NCBI GenBank assembly: GCA_050734185.1
Contig: JBOHUE010000193.1
Coordinates: 1 to 16,210, forward strand
Source: JAFALX01 sp050734185
GTDB lineage: Bacteria > Chloroflexota > Dormibacteria > Aeolococcales > Aeolococcaceae
Reading direction: 5' to 3'
DNA length: 16,210 nt
In this document: positions 1 to 6,817 of the stretch, in pieces
Numbering within the stretch: position 1 is the first letter of the stretch
Layout: each line of letters opens with the position of its first letter
The notes under the pieces: model-generated
What the model was told of the DNA's origin: nothing
Seen by the model: the letters and a program-made list of their open reading frames with translations, nothing else
The model's database searches: none
Position numbers and translations under genes: made by a program

Positions 1-71
1 GCGCCCTGCCAGTTGGTGCCCGCCCACGACGCGCCGCCCCACGATGCGCCGTTCCAGTTGCCGCCCGCCCA
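1..71 (-). repeat. 15-bp tandem repeats encoding Trp pentads
   Basis: The end of the protease gene inside the window encodes five Trp residues spaced exactly five apart (W-AGGN-W-NGAS-W-GGAS-W-AGTN-W), a degenerate 15-bp DNA period. The array continues off the left edge, so its full length is unknown. Similar Trp/Gly/Ser/Asn pentads occur at the C termini of some secreted actinobacterial S8 proteases; a structural or surface-binding role is inference. Confidence 0.75.
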
Positions 72-1607
72 GCTCGCGCCACTCGCCTCGGCGGCCGCCA
101 TCGTGGCGCTGTTGAATGCACTGCCGAAGATGTCCTGCTCACCGCCGAGCGTCACCCCGCTCGACGTGACGTGGAGGGTGCCGCGCGAGCCTTCCAGCGT
201 TCCGAGGCCGGTGGAGGGTACGAAGACCTGCTTGGAAAACAGCGGCAGCGTCCACGTGTTCAGAGCCCTGCCGACGTTGATCTCGCCGTTGCCCTGCAGC
301 GTGGCCGGTTCGCCGCTGAGACGGGTGGCCGAGTGGTCCAGCGCGTACTTGACCTGGTCAGGCGACCACGACGGGTGCGCGGAGAGGATGTCCGCGGCGG
401 CGCCGGAGACGACCGCTGTCGCCTGGGAGGTGCCGCTGCCCTTGAAGAATCGCGGTGGTGCGCCGACGGTGGCGACCGATCCGTACGCGGCGTCGATCTC
501 CGACCCCGGGACGCGAAGGCTCTCGATGTGCGTCCCCGGTGCCACAACGTCCGGAGTGCGGGTCAGGTTGCCGCCGGCGGAGAAGCTCGCCACGGTGTCG
601 TCGGACGTGGTCAGCGTGCCCTGCGTGTCGGCGGCGCCGACCGAGAGCACGTAGGGGTCGTAGGCCGGGTCGTTCAGCGACGGGGTGCTGTTGCCGCCGT
701 TGCCCCCTGCCGCCACCACGACGACGCCGTCGTGCCACGCGGTTTCGGCCGCGAACGCGAGGGGGTCGAGGACGTAGGGCTGCACGCTGTCGGTGCCGAA
801 GGACAGGTTGAGGACGCGGATGTTCGCACCCGGGTCGCTGCGATGCTGCACCACCCAGTCGATGGCCGCGAGCACCTGTGAGACGTCCACGACGCCGTTC
901 TCGTCGCCGGCCTTCACGTTGATGATGTGCGCGTCCGGCGCGACGCCGGTGAATTGCTGCGCATTACCCGCGTACGTCGTACCCGCGCCGTACGTGTCGT
1001 TGCCCGCGATGATCCCGGCCATGTGCGTGCCGTGGCCGAACTCGTCGAGGCGGGTCAGCGCCGGACTCTGCGAGTCGAATGACACGTCGGGTCCGTTCCA
1101 AACCTGGCCGGAACCGTCGAGCCCGCGCACCGGGGTCACACCGGTGTCGATGAGCGCGACGCCGACACCCTGGCCGGTGGCGCCCTGGGTCCACGCGGAC
1201 TGCACCCCGGCGATCTGCTCGGTGTTGTAGAGGGAGCCGACGTCTGCCGTCGGGTCGTAGCTGCCGATGCTGTCGAGTGACAGCTTTGCGTCGGGGCTGA
1301 CGGTCTTGACCCACGGCTGTGCCTGCAGCGACGCGACCTCGGCCTGGGGGACGACGGCGACGGCGCCGTCGAGGATCGAAAGCGGCGCGAGGACGCGGCC
1401 GCCGCGGTCGTGGACGGCCGAGGCGACCGTCGCCGGCGAGGCGCTCCCGTTTCCGTGGACGATCACGGTCACGCCCGGGCTGGCCAGCGCGCTCGCCGAG
1501 GCGGCGAGTGTTGTGGCGAGCCCGGTGCCGGCTCCGGCCAGCGCCGTCAGCAGCAGCAGTCGCGCGCCGCGGTGGCGCCTCACGTCAGTCCCAGCCGGTT
1601 CCGTCAC
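1..1607 (-). CDS. Secreted S8 (subtilisin-like) serine protease, 3' end missing
   Basis: Peptidase S8 protein expected to be exported and to cleave proteins outside the cell. About 535 codons are visible and the frame is still open at the left edge. The N terminus has a basic stretch (RRHRGAR) and then a Leu/Ala-rich segment ending near ALAS, a typical signal peptide. A short propeptide-like region follows. The catalytic triad is clear: Asp in ALIDTGV (about residue 154), His in FGHGTHMAG (about 192) and Ser in GSGTSQATA (about 394); the oxyanion Asn lies in AAGGNGGN (about 303). The visible C terminus has Trp every five residues (see the repeat entry). I chose GTG at 1607 because a GGAG lies nine bases upstream; an in-frame GTG at 1583 is the alternative. 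The last gene of a minus-strand run, it is separated from the zinc-ribbon gene by 237 bp and probably has its own promoter. The family call is firm; the substrate is unknown. Confidence 0.93.
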   Translation of the reverse strand, partial: MTEPAGTDVRRHRGARLLLLTALAGAGTGLATTLAASASALASPGVTVIVHGNGSASPATVASAVHDRGGRVLAPLSILDGAVAVVPQAEVASLQAQPWVKTVSPDAKLSLDSIGSYDPTADVGSLYNTEQIAGVQSAWTQGATGQGVGVALIDTGVTPVRGLDGSGQVWNGPDVSFDSQSPALTRLDEFGHGTHMAGIIAGNDTYGAGTTYAGNAQQFTGVAPDAHIINVKAGDENGVVDVSQVLAAIDWVVQHRSDPGANIRVLNLSFGTDSVQPYVLDPLAFAAETAWHDGVVVVAAGGNGGNSTPSLNDPAYDPYVLSVGAADTQGTLTTSDDTVASFSAGGNLTRTPDVVAPGTHIESLRVPGSEIDAAYGSVATVGAPPRFFKGSGTSQATAVVSGAAADILSAHPSWSPDQVKYALDHSATRLSGEPATLQGNGEINVGRALNTWTLPLFSKQVFVPSTGLGTLEGSRGTLHVTSSGVTLGGEQDIFGSAFNSATMAAAEASGASWAGGNWNGASWGGASWAGTNWQG

Positions 1608-1844
1608 GTTCAACCACTCCAAGCGCCCCCTTGCATCCAGGCCGCCCCGCCGAGGCCGCCCTGTGATGAGCCGAGTTCCGTTATAGGGGCGTTCGGCGAG
1701 TGGAGCGATCACGTCCGCGCGACAGTCGTTGACAACTCGACGCCACCGGATCCGATCTGCCTGGCCCGGCATGACGACCCCCCGGTTGTCCATGCGAACC
1801 GCTCGCCGGGCTTGGGTGCATGTCGCGGCTCGGTTGCCTCGCCG
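1608..1844. other. Intergenic region between protease and zinc-ribbon genes
   Basis: No credible gene is seen in these 237 bp; open frames here are by-products of high GC. The minus strand has a TATAAC box at 1685-1680, about 72 bases upstream of the protease GTG, which could be its -10 element, but no convincing -35 lies 16-18 bp further upstream. A short perfect palindrome GTTGACAAC lies near 1728-1736. No terminator with a T-run was found after the zinc-ribbon gene. Confidence 0.4.
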
Positions 1845-2171
1845 TCAGGTGCCCTCGTCGACGCCGAACCGCGTCTCGCACGCCGGGCACTCGACCATTT
1901 GGGCGAACGGCTCGTCCTCCGGCGGGAGCATCTCCAACCCGCACGACGGGCACACCAGCTGCCGTGGCTCCACGGTTGTCTCGAGGTGCATCTCCCGCGG
2001 CACCGAGGCGAGGTCGACGGCCACGCTCTGGCACACCGTGCACACAAACGCGGGCGCGTCGCTTCGGTGGTGCAGGTACCGTCCGCCGCGGTCGACCACG
2101 ACCTGCGCGTTCAGCTCCTCGAACTCCCCTCCCGCGCAACCGCTCGGGCAGTGCAGGTCGAGCCTGGCCAC
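1845..2171 (-). CDS. Double zinc-ribbon hypothetical protein
   Basis: A 108-residue protein of unknown function. Eight cysteines fall in four pairs: C8/C12 (CPSGC), C44/C47 (CTVC), C74/C77 (CPSC) and C95/C98 (CPAC). The spacing suggests two zinc ribbons, C8/C12 with C44/C47 and C74/C77 with C95/C98. Acidic residues lie between and after the second ribbon, and there is no signal peptide or membrane segment. The start is GTG, six bases after the tetR stop, without a clear Shine-Dalgarno sequence, so translation may be coupled to tetR. Its place behind a TetR regulator suggests a small nucleic-acid- or protein-binding accessory, but nothing in the sequence names a partner. The regular cysteines and operon position argue that the frame is real. 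Confidence 0.75.
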   Translation of the reverse strand: MARLDLHCPSGCAGGEFEELNAQVVVDRGGRYLHHRSDAPAFVCTVCQSVAVDLASVPREMHLETTVEPRQLVCPSCGLEMLPPEDEPFAQMVECPACETRFGVDEGT

Positions 2172-2177
2172 GGCTCG

Positions 2178-2906
2178 TCAGGCGCGAGCGAGCAGTTGGC
2201 TGAGGCGCGCCACGGGCGGCTCCTGGCCGGCGGTGACGTACGCGGTGACGACCACCGAGAGCAGCAGCACCTTCAGCGCCTGATACAGCTCGGTGGGAGA
2301 CCGCTGCAGCACGAGTCCGGAGAGCGCGATGCCGTCGATGGCCCCGGCGATGGCCCCGGCGAGGTCGCGCGGCGGCACGACCGAGTAGGCGGGCAGGCGG
2401 CCGAGCACCATGCGCACCTCCGCCTCGATCTCGTCAATGAGGTGGGTCCACATCTGCGCGCACCGCGTGCGCAGCGCGGGGCTGTGGATGCCGAGGTTGT
2501 ACAGGTCGAACAGCAGCTGGAAGAACTCCGGCTGTTTCGAGCAGCGCTCGGCGACGTGATCGAGGGCGCCGACGATGCGCTCGATGGGGTCGTCGATGTG
2601 GGCGACCGCCGTCTGCCAGTCGCTGATCATCTCGTGCTCGAGGCGCTCCACCACCTCCAGCAGCAGCGCCTGCTTGGACTCGAAGTAGTAGTGCAGGAGG
2701 CCGGGGGCAACCCCCGCCTCGCGGGCGACGTCCTTGAGCGAGGTGCCGCCATATCCCTGCCGCGCCAGCACGGTGGCGGCGGCCCGGATGATCTGTCCGC
2801 GTCGCCCCGCCTCGTCGGCTGGCGCCGTCACGGGAGGGAGCGCAGCCCCGGTCCGTGTCCCGCCGATCATGCTGAGATGTTGCACGATCAATCGCAGCGT
2901 GGGCAA
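2178..2906 (-). CDS. TetR/AcrR-family transcriptional regulator
   Basis: A ligand-responsive DNA-binding repressor. Numbered from the TTG start, the N-terminal HTH covers about residues 36-85: GQIIRAAATVLARQGYGG, then TSLKDVAREAGVAPGLLHYY and FESKQALL, the classic TetR_N pattern. The remaining ~150 residues are the helical ligand and dimer domain, with a hydrophobic helix (ALKVLLLSVVVTAYV) near the end; its ligand cannot be predicted. The start is uncertain: TTG at 2906 lies 11 bases from the upstream stop, while ATG at 2870 would give 230 residues with an intact HTH; neither has a good ribosome site. It lies between the cyclic-nucleotide-binding gene and the zinc-ribbon gene. Two matching palindromes in the promoter of that upstream gene are the best candidates for its own operators, implying autorepression. 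Confidence 0.92.
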   Translation of the reverse strand: MPTLRLIVQHLSMIGGTRTGAALPPVTAPADEAGRRGQIIRAAATVLARQGYGGTSLKDVAREAGVAPGLLHYYFESKQALLLEVVERLEHEMISDWQTAVAHIDDPIERIVGALDHVAERCSKQPEFFQLLFDLYNLGIHSPALRTRCAQMWTHLIDEIEAEVRMVLGRLPAYSVVPPRDLAGAIAGAIDGIALSGLVLQRSPTELYQALKVLLLSVVVTAYVTAGQEPPVARLSQLLARA

Positions 2907-2917
2907 ACGGCCGCGGC

Positions 2918-3436
2918 TCAGCGGCCGATCAGCTCGGCCGCATGGGCGTGTGTGGTCCGCTCCGGCGCGGGATCGGTGAACCGCCCGAGCACCTCGCGAA
3001 GCATGTTGACGCCGACCCGCGGGTGCGCCACCAGCAGGCGCTCCAGCCCGTCGTCGGACAGCACCAGGCAGCGCAGCCTCGTCTCGGTGATGACCGTGGC
3101 GGACCTGAGGCCCTCACGGAGCACGGCGACCTCGCCGAAGAAGTCGCCGGGGCCGAGCTCGGCGACGCGACGGCCGCCGATGGTGACGGCCGCCCGGCCC
3201 TCGACGATGAGGTAGAAATCGCGACCGCGGAACCCCTCGAGGGTGACGCTGTGGCCGGCGTTGAAGCTCTGGGTGTCGAAGGCGGCCACGACGTCGGCCA
3301 CCTCCTCGGCCGGCAGTCCGGCGACGAGCGGTGACCCCGATGGCAGGGTCGCGGGCGAGTGGGCGGGCGCAAGGTCAAGCCCGTCGCCGTCGACGACGGC
3401 CATCTCCTGAATCCGTAGATCTGCTTGTGTCTGCAT
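2918..3436 (-). CDS. Stand-alone cyclic-nucleotide-binding domain protein
   Basis: A 172-residue protein with one cNMP-binding (CRP/PKA-type) domain at about residues 36-150. The phosphate-binding cassette is intact: GPGDFFGEVAVL, then RSATV with the Arg (R111) that contacts the cyclic phosphate, so ligand binding is likely. Unlike CRP/FNR proteins it ends without a C-terminal HTH, so it is probably not a DNA-binding regulator and may act as a sensor or regulatory subunit. ATG at 3436 is chosen because AAGGAGGT sits nine bases upstream; the frame can be extended 12 codons further, but only by passing over this site. It appears to be the first gene of an operon with tetR and the zinc-ribbon gene. 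Confidence 0.88.
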   Translation of the reverse strand: MQTQADLRIQEMAVVDGDGLDLAPAHSPATLPSGSPLVAGLPAEEVADVVAAFDTQSFNAGHSVTLEGFRGRDFYLIVEGRAAVTIGGRRVAELGPGDFFGEVAVLREGLRSATVITETRLRCLVLSDDGLERLLVAHPRVGVNMLREVLGRFTDPAPERTTHAHAAELIGR

Positions 3437-3450
3437 GATGATCGACCTCC

Positions 3451-3466
3451 TTGGTCGGTTGGCCAA
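3451..3466. promoter_or_regulatory. Inverted repeat, probable TetR operator 1
   Basis: TTGGTCGGTTGGCCAA is a 16-bp inverted repeat with arms TTGGTC and GGCCAA, one mismatch between arms. It covers the expected transcription start (~3464) of the cyclic-nucleotide-binding gene and ends 14 bases from its ATG. It matches operator 2 in arm sequence and length. Binding by the TetR protein encoded two genes down is inference. Confidence 0.5.
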
Positions 3467-3470
3467 TACC

Positions 3471-3500
3471 ATGTTAGTTGGTCAGCCGACCAAGGCGCAA
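3471..3500 (-). promoter_or_regulatory. Candidate promoter of the cNMP-tetR-zinc-ribbon operon
   Basis: On the minus strand TTGCGC (3500-3495) and TAACAT (3476-3471) are separated by 18 bp, placing the start near 3464, about 28 bases before the ATG at 3436. The matches to consensus are modest; support comes mainly from the two palindromes, one in the spacer and one over the start site. Confidence 0.4.
3478..3493. promoter_or_regulatory. Inverted repeat, probable TetR operator 2
   Basis: TTGGTCAGCCGACCAA has perfect 6-bp arms (TTGGTC/GACCAA) around a 4-bp centre. Its centre is 27 bp from that of operator 1. It lies inside the spacer between the proposed -35 (TTGCGC, 3500-3495) and -10 (TAACAT, 3476-3471) boxes on the minus strand, the usual place for a repressor site. 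Confidence 0.5.
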
Positions 3501-3541
3501 GCCTGGATCGCCTCGGGAACGGACGCGGCAGGAAGTTCCGG

Positions 3542-4390
3542 TTAGGCGGTCTGGGGGTGGAACGCAACGCCGAGGGCACCCGGCCCGGCGTGGACGCCGA
3601 TCACCGGGCCCACCTCGAGCGTGGTGATCTGCACTCCCGGCAGTGCCGTCTCGAGGCGCCGTACCACGGTGGCCGCGGCCTCCGCGGTGTCGCCGTCAGC
3701 GACCAGGACCCGCGCGCCGCCCCACTCAGCGGACGCCCGGACAGCCTTGTCGGCGACCGTCTCCAACGCGCGTCGGTAGGTGCGCACCCGGCCGGCGGGC
3801 TCGATGGCCCCGTCCTGCAGCTCGAGGATCGGCTTGACGTCGAGCAACGATCCGACCAGCGCCCGGGCGCCGCCGATGCGGCCGCCCTTGCGGAGGTACT
3901 CGAGGGTCTCCACCGTGAAGAAGAGCCGGATCGTCGGGACCAGGCGCCGCGCTGCCCCGGCCACGGCATCGAGGTCGCCGCCGGCCTCGGCCACCCTCGC
4001 GGCCTCGGCCACGACCGCGAAGTGGCCCACGTTGACGCTGCGCGTGTCGATGACCTCGATAGGCCTGCCCTCGAGCGCGGTCGCCGCCTGCGCCGCCGAC
4101 CCATACGTGCCGCTGAGCCCGGCGGAGATGGTGGTGCAGACGACGCTGTCGCCGGCGTCCGTGATGGCTCGAAACACCGACTCGAACTCCGCCGGCGGCG
4201 GCTGCGACGTGCGCGCCATCACGCCGTCGCGGCGCATGCGCTGGTAGAGCTCGGCCGGGCGGATGTCGACGCCGTCGCGGAAGGACTCGTCGCCGATGAT
4301 CACCTGCAGCGGCACCACCTGGACGCCGTGCTCGGTGCGGAAGTCGTCGGTGAGGTCCGCGGTCGAGTCGCAGACGATCCGGACCGTCAC
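3542..4390 (-). CDS. degV: DegV family protein (fatty-acid-binding)
   Basis: A 282-residue DegV protein. Family members bind a long-chain fatty acid between two domains; in Firmicutes, FakB proteins of this family present the fatty acid to the kinase FakA. No fakA-like gene is visible here. Recognisable segments are the N-terminal VRIVCDSTADL, the MARTSQPPP segment, the TTISAGLSGTY loop with ligand-contacting Ser/Thr residues, IEVIDTRSVN, and LEYLRKGGRIGGARALVGSL followed by DVKPIL. Length is normal. I place the start at GTG 4390, whose bases overlap the TGA of the ROK kinase gene (GTGA), because homology begins there; a longer open frame to 4780 is only antisense or out-of-frame sequence inside the kinase gene. 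The overlap implies coupled translation with the kinase. Confidence 0.93.
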   Translation of the reverse strand: MTVRIVCDSTADLTDDFRTEHGVQVVPLQVIIGDESFRDGVDIRPAELYQRMRRDGVMARTSQPPPAEFESVFRAITDAGDSVVCTTISAGLSGTYGSAAQAATALEGRPIEVIDTRSVNVGHFAVVAEAARVAEAGGDLDAVAGAARRLVPTIRLFFTVETLEYLRKGGRIGGARALVGSLLDVKPILELQDGAIEPAGRVRTYRRALETVADKAVRASAEWGGARVLVADGDTAEAAATVVRRLETALPGVQITTLEVGPVIGVHAGPGALGVAFHPQTA

Positions 4391-5253
4391 CGGTCGGCCT
4401 GGCGCGACGGCCCCCCGGTGGCGGCGGACCACTTGACCAGCTCCAGCGCGCCGAGCAGGTTGCGCTCCTCGCCCAGCGAGCCATGGACGATGCGCGGCCG
4501 TGGCAGGAGAAAGAGGTGCGATTCGACGGTGCGCAGCAGCGCCGGGGCGAAGCGGTCCCACGAGGCGCAGACGCCGCCGCCGAAGATGATCGCGTCGGGG
4601 TCGTGCAGCGCGGTCGCGTTGACCGCACCGAGCCCGAGCCAGGTGCCGATGTCGTCCCAGGCCGCGGCGTCGTCGAGCTGCTCGGCGCGGACGCCGAAGC
4701 GGCGCTCGATGGCGAGCCCGCTCGCCAGCGCCTCCAGGCAACCGTGGCCGCCGCAGTGGCACGGTGGGCCGCCGGTCCATTCGGGCCAGAGCACCTGGTG
4801 GCCGCCCTCGGTGTCCTGCCGGGTGCGGACGATCTCGCCGCCGCGGACGACGCCGGTGCCCACGCCGGTCGACACCGTGAAGTACACGATCGAGAGCTCA
4901 CCGCGGCCGGCGCCGAGGCGGGCCTCCGCCAGCGCCGCGCAGTTGGCGTCATTTTCGACAACAACGGGGCAGCCGAAGCGGTCGACCAGCTCGGCCGCGA
5001 GGTCGAGGTGGTGCCAGCGCCGGGGCATGCCCGGCGGGTTGAGCAGCGCGCCGTGCTGGCGGTCGAACGGGCCGGGCGCGGAGACACCGATGGCGTCGAG
5101 CCGGCGGTCGCCGGCGACCTCGCGAAACAAACCCCCGATGGCGCCGAGCGGGTCCTGGTCCGGGGTGGGAATGCGCACCACCGCCTCGAGCCCATCCTCG
5201 CCCGTCACCGCAGCCGCGAGCTTGGTGCCGCCGATGTCGAGCAGACCGATCAC
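4387..5253 (-). CDS. ROK-family sugar kinase (glucokinase-like)
   Basis: A 288-residue cytoplasmic ROK kinase, which phosphorylates a sugar, most likely glucose or an N-acetylated amino sugar, using ATP. The phosphate-binding motif DIGGTK is at residues 6-11, and the catalytic Asp lies in VVENDANCAAL (D102). TVSTGVGTGVVRGGEI is followed by the zinc-binding signature: His152 in EGGH and CHCGGHGC (C165, C167, C172), then LEALASG. There is no N-terminal HTH, so it is a kinase and not an NagC/XylR-type repressor. The GTG start gives MIGLLDIGGTK in the usual place. Only 32 bp separate it from the divergent coaX gene, so its promoter must overlap the coaX 5' end. The exact substrate cannot be read from sequence. 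Confidence 0.92.
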   Translation of the reverse strand: MIGLLDIGGTKLAAAVTGEDGLEAVVRIPTPDQDPLGAIGGLFREVAGDRRLDAIGVSAPGPFDRQHGALLNPPGMPRRWHHLDLAAELVDRFGCPVVVENDANCAALAEARLGAGRGELSIVYFTVSTGVGTGVVRGGEIVRTRQDTEGGHQVLWPEWTGGPPCHCGGHGCLEALASGLAIERRFGVRAEQLDDAAAWDDIGTWLGLGAVNATALHDPDAIIFGGGVCASWDRFAPALLRTVESHLFLLPRPRIVHGSLGEERNLLGALELVKWSAATGGPSRQADR

Positions 5254-5273
5254 AACGTGATCATGCCGCTCCC

Positions 5274-5279
5274 TACACT
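5274..5279 (+). promoter_or_regulatory. Candidate coaX -10 box (leaderless)
   Basis: TACACT fits the actinobacterial TAnnnT -10 pattern and ends six bases before the coaX GTG at 5286, so the transcript would begin at or beside the start codon. No ribosome-binding sequence is seen before this GTG and no clear -35 box was found. A leaderless mRNA is the simplest reading. Confidence 0.35.
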
Positions 5280-5285
5280 CGTTGA

Positions 5286-6050
5286 GTGCTCCTGGCTGTC
5301 GACGTGGGCAACACGAACATCGTGCTCGGCGTGTTCGATGGGGAGCGGCTCGTCGCCGACTACCGGCTGCACACGGACGAACGCGCCACCGGAGACGAGC
5401 TGGGCGTGCTCGTCACCGATCTGGTCCAGCGCAGCGGGCTGTCGCCGAACGACGTGCATGCGGTGATCGTGTGCAGCGTGGTGCCGACCCTGCAGCGGTC
5501 GGTCGATCGTCTGGCGCGTGTCTACTTCAAGCGCGAGCCGATGACGCTCGGGCCCGGCCTGCGCACCGGCATTCGCATCCGCGTCGACGACCCGCGCGAG
5601 GTCGGCGCCGATCGCATCGCCAACGCGGTGGCCGCTCGCCACCTGTATGGCGTTCCCGCCATTCTTGTCGATTTCGGGACGGCCACCACCTTCGACGCCA
5701 TCGGGGCGGAGGGCGAGTACCTGGGCGGCGCCATCGCGCCGGGCATCGAGATCAGCCACGACGCACTGGTGCGCCACGCCGCGCTTCTGCGCCGCGTCGA
5801 TCTGGTCGCCCCGGAGTCGCCGATCGGTCGCAGCACTGCGAGCAGCATGCAGTCGGGGATCGTGTTCGGCTACGTCGGGCTGGTCGAGGGCTTGGTCCGC
5901 CGCCTCAGCGCCGAGCTCGGCGGCAGCCCGCACGTGATCGCCACCGGCGGAATCGCCGAACAGCTGGCGCCGCTGATCCCGTGCATCGACACGGTCGACG
6001 AGCGATTGACGCTCACTGGGCTCCGGCTCATTTACGAGCAGAACCGCTAG
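5286..6050 (+). CDS. coaX: Type III pantothenate kinase
   Basis: A 254-residue CoaX, catalysing ATP-dependent phosphorylation of pantothenate, the first step of coenzyme A synthesis. The N-terminal phosphate loop MLLAVDVGNTNIVLGVFDG is diagnostic. Further family segments are VIVCSVVP, GLRTGIRI, the GADRIANAVAA segment, LVDFGTATTFD, EYLGGAIAPGI and HVIATGGIAE near the C terminus. Length matches the family (about 255). The GTG start has no ribosome site and probably begins a leaderless mRNA. Its last 87 bp have a decayed copy about 530 bp downstream (6494-6580). The next plus-strand gene, dusB, lies beyond 864 bp of repeat-rich sequence, so the two are unlikely to be tightly co-transcribed. Confidence 0.96.
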   Translation: MLLAVDVGNTNIVLGVFDGERLVADYRLHTDERATGDELGVLVTDLVQRSGLSPNDVHAVIVCSVVPTLQRSVDRLARVYFKREPMTLGPGLRTGIRIRVDDPREVGADRIANAVAARHLYGVPAILVDFGTATTFDAIGAEGEYLGGAIAPGIEISHDALVRHAALLRRVDLVAPESPIGRSTASSMQSGIVFGYVGLVEGLVRRLSAELGGSPHVIATGGIAEQLAPLIPCIDTVDERLTLTGLRLIYEQNR

Positions 6051-6084
6051 GCGTTCTGCGGGCGAGCGAGCTTTATGCTCGGGC

Positions 6085-6243
6085 GGCCACGCCATCCTCC
6101 GGACACGCGGTCGGGCTGCTCGTGATCGGTGCTCGAAGGATCGCCGGCCTGCGGGGAGCAGCCCGCCGCTCGGCACTCGCCGCCCACTGAGATCCGAGGT
6201 CGCGTCGGGCGGCTCCGTGACGGTCCTCTCGGATGGCATGGCC
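6085..6243 (+). repeat. Repeat copy A, MITE-like with 13-bp inverted ends
   Basis: A 159-bp unit bounded by GGCCACGCCATCC (6085-6097) and GGATGGCATGGCC (6231-6243), which are inverted repeats of each other at 12 of 13 positions. Inside is a core including GGGAGCAGCCCGCCGCTCGG and GATCCGAGGT. By eye copy C is about 90% identical on the opposite strand. It has no coding capacity. A non-autonomous element is possible but unproven. Confidence 0.6.
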
Positions 6244-6254
6244 TCCCGCGCATC

Positions 6255-6408
6255 GGTCGGCTCATCCGACGGACGGCTTGCGGTCCTGCCCGTAGGTCGA
6301 AGGCTGTCCCGCGGGCGGGGACTAGCTCGCCGCTCGGCAGTCGCCGCCCACCTAGGGATCCGAGGTCACGTCGGGCGGCGCGTCAAGGGCCTCTCGGACG
6401 GCGTGGCC
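6255..6408 (+). repeat. Repeat copy B, divergent direct copy of A
   Basis: A direct copy of repeat A with more differences. It keeps the GTCGAAGG-like segment, CGCCGCTCGG, a CGCCCAC segment, GATCCGAGGTCACGTCGGGC and the right end CTCTCGGACGGCGTGGCC. The left end (6255-6267) only loosely matches the inverted end of copy A. Confidence 0.5.
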
Positions 6409-6444
6409 ACCCGCGCATCAGACGCGCCGAAGGACGCGCGGCGG

Positions 6445-6490
6445 CTCAGCTCGCCATTTGTTGTCGTCCCGATGGTGGGCATCCACCGAA
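6445..6490 (+). pseudogene. dusB 5' fragment (pseudogene remnant)
   Basis: Translated in frame 1 of its coding sense, this stretch reads LSSPFVVVPMVGIH, matching LDSPVVVAPMVGIT near the N terminus of the intact DusB downstream. At the DNA level CCCGATGGTGGGCATC is shared exactly. It lies 527 bp upstream of the matching bases in dusB, has lost the start-codon region and is cut off by the coaX fragment that follows directly. Confidence 0.65.
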
Positions 6491-6491
6491 A

Positions 6492-6580
6492 TGCTGGCGC
6501 CGCTGATCCCGCGCGTCGGCACGGTCGACAACTGCTTGACGCGCTCGCTGCCACGGCTCATCCACAAGCACGACCGCTGG
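6492..6580 (+). pseudogene. coaX 3' fragment (pseudogene remnant)
   Basis: The 87 bases 6494-6580 align without gaps to the coaX 3' end (5964-6050), with about three quarters identical by eye. The encoded LAPLIPRVGTVDNCL corresponds to LAPLIPCIDTVDERL in CoaX, and the coaX stop TAG is TGG here. The offset is a constant 530 bp. Similarity continues past the stop into the sequence downstream of coaX. This is a decayed partial duplicate, not a gene. Confidence 0.7.
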
Positions 6581-6658
6581 TGGTCGTCGGGCGAGCCGGC
6601 GGTTGCGCGGACTGCCACACCGACTACTGCGCGGCGGGTGCGCCCACTGCTGCGCGGA

Positions 6659-6817
6659 CGGCACGCCGTCCGAGAGGACCGTCACGGAGCCGCCCGACGT
6701 GACCTCGGATCTCACTGGGCGCCGAGTGCCGAGCGGCGGGCTGCTCCCGGCACGCCGGCGACCCTTCGAGCTCCGGTGGCGAGCAGCCCGACCGCGTGTC
6801 CGGAGGACGGTGCGCCG
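6659..6817 (-). repeat. Repeat copy C, inverted copy of A
   Basis: On the minus strand this stretch closely follows copy A, by eye about 90% identical over about 145 bp, including TCCGGACACGCGGTCGGGCT and GGCTCCGTGACGGTCCTCTC. Copies A and C therefore form a long inverted repeat around copy B and the fused gene fragments. A further inverted-end motif, GGATGGTGTGGCC, lies just beyond at 6848-6860. The right edge (6800-6817) contains the hairpin GGACGGTGCGCCGTCC. Confidence 0.6.

Noticed and set aside
1410..3215. A 601-codon open frame on the plus strand
   Set aside because: It runs antisense to the protease, zinc-ribbon, TetR and cNMP genes, has a composition typical of GC-rich shadow frames and shows no recognisable domain.
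4391..4780. N-terminal extension of DegV by 130 residues
   Set aside because: The extension is Arg/Ala-rich out-of-frame sequence inside the ROK kinase gene, and DegV homology begins at GTG 4390.
3425..5260. A 611-codon open frame on the plus strand
   Set aside because: It is antisense to degV and the ROK kinase, both of which have clear family motifs on the minus strand.
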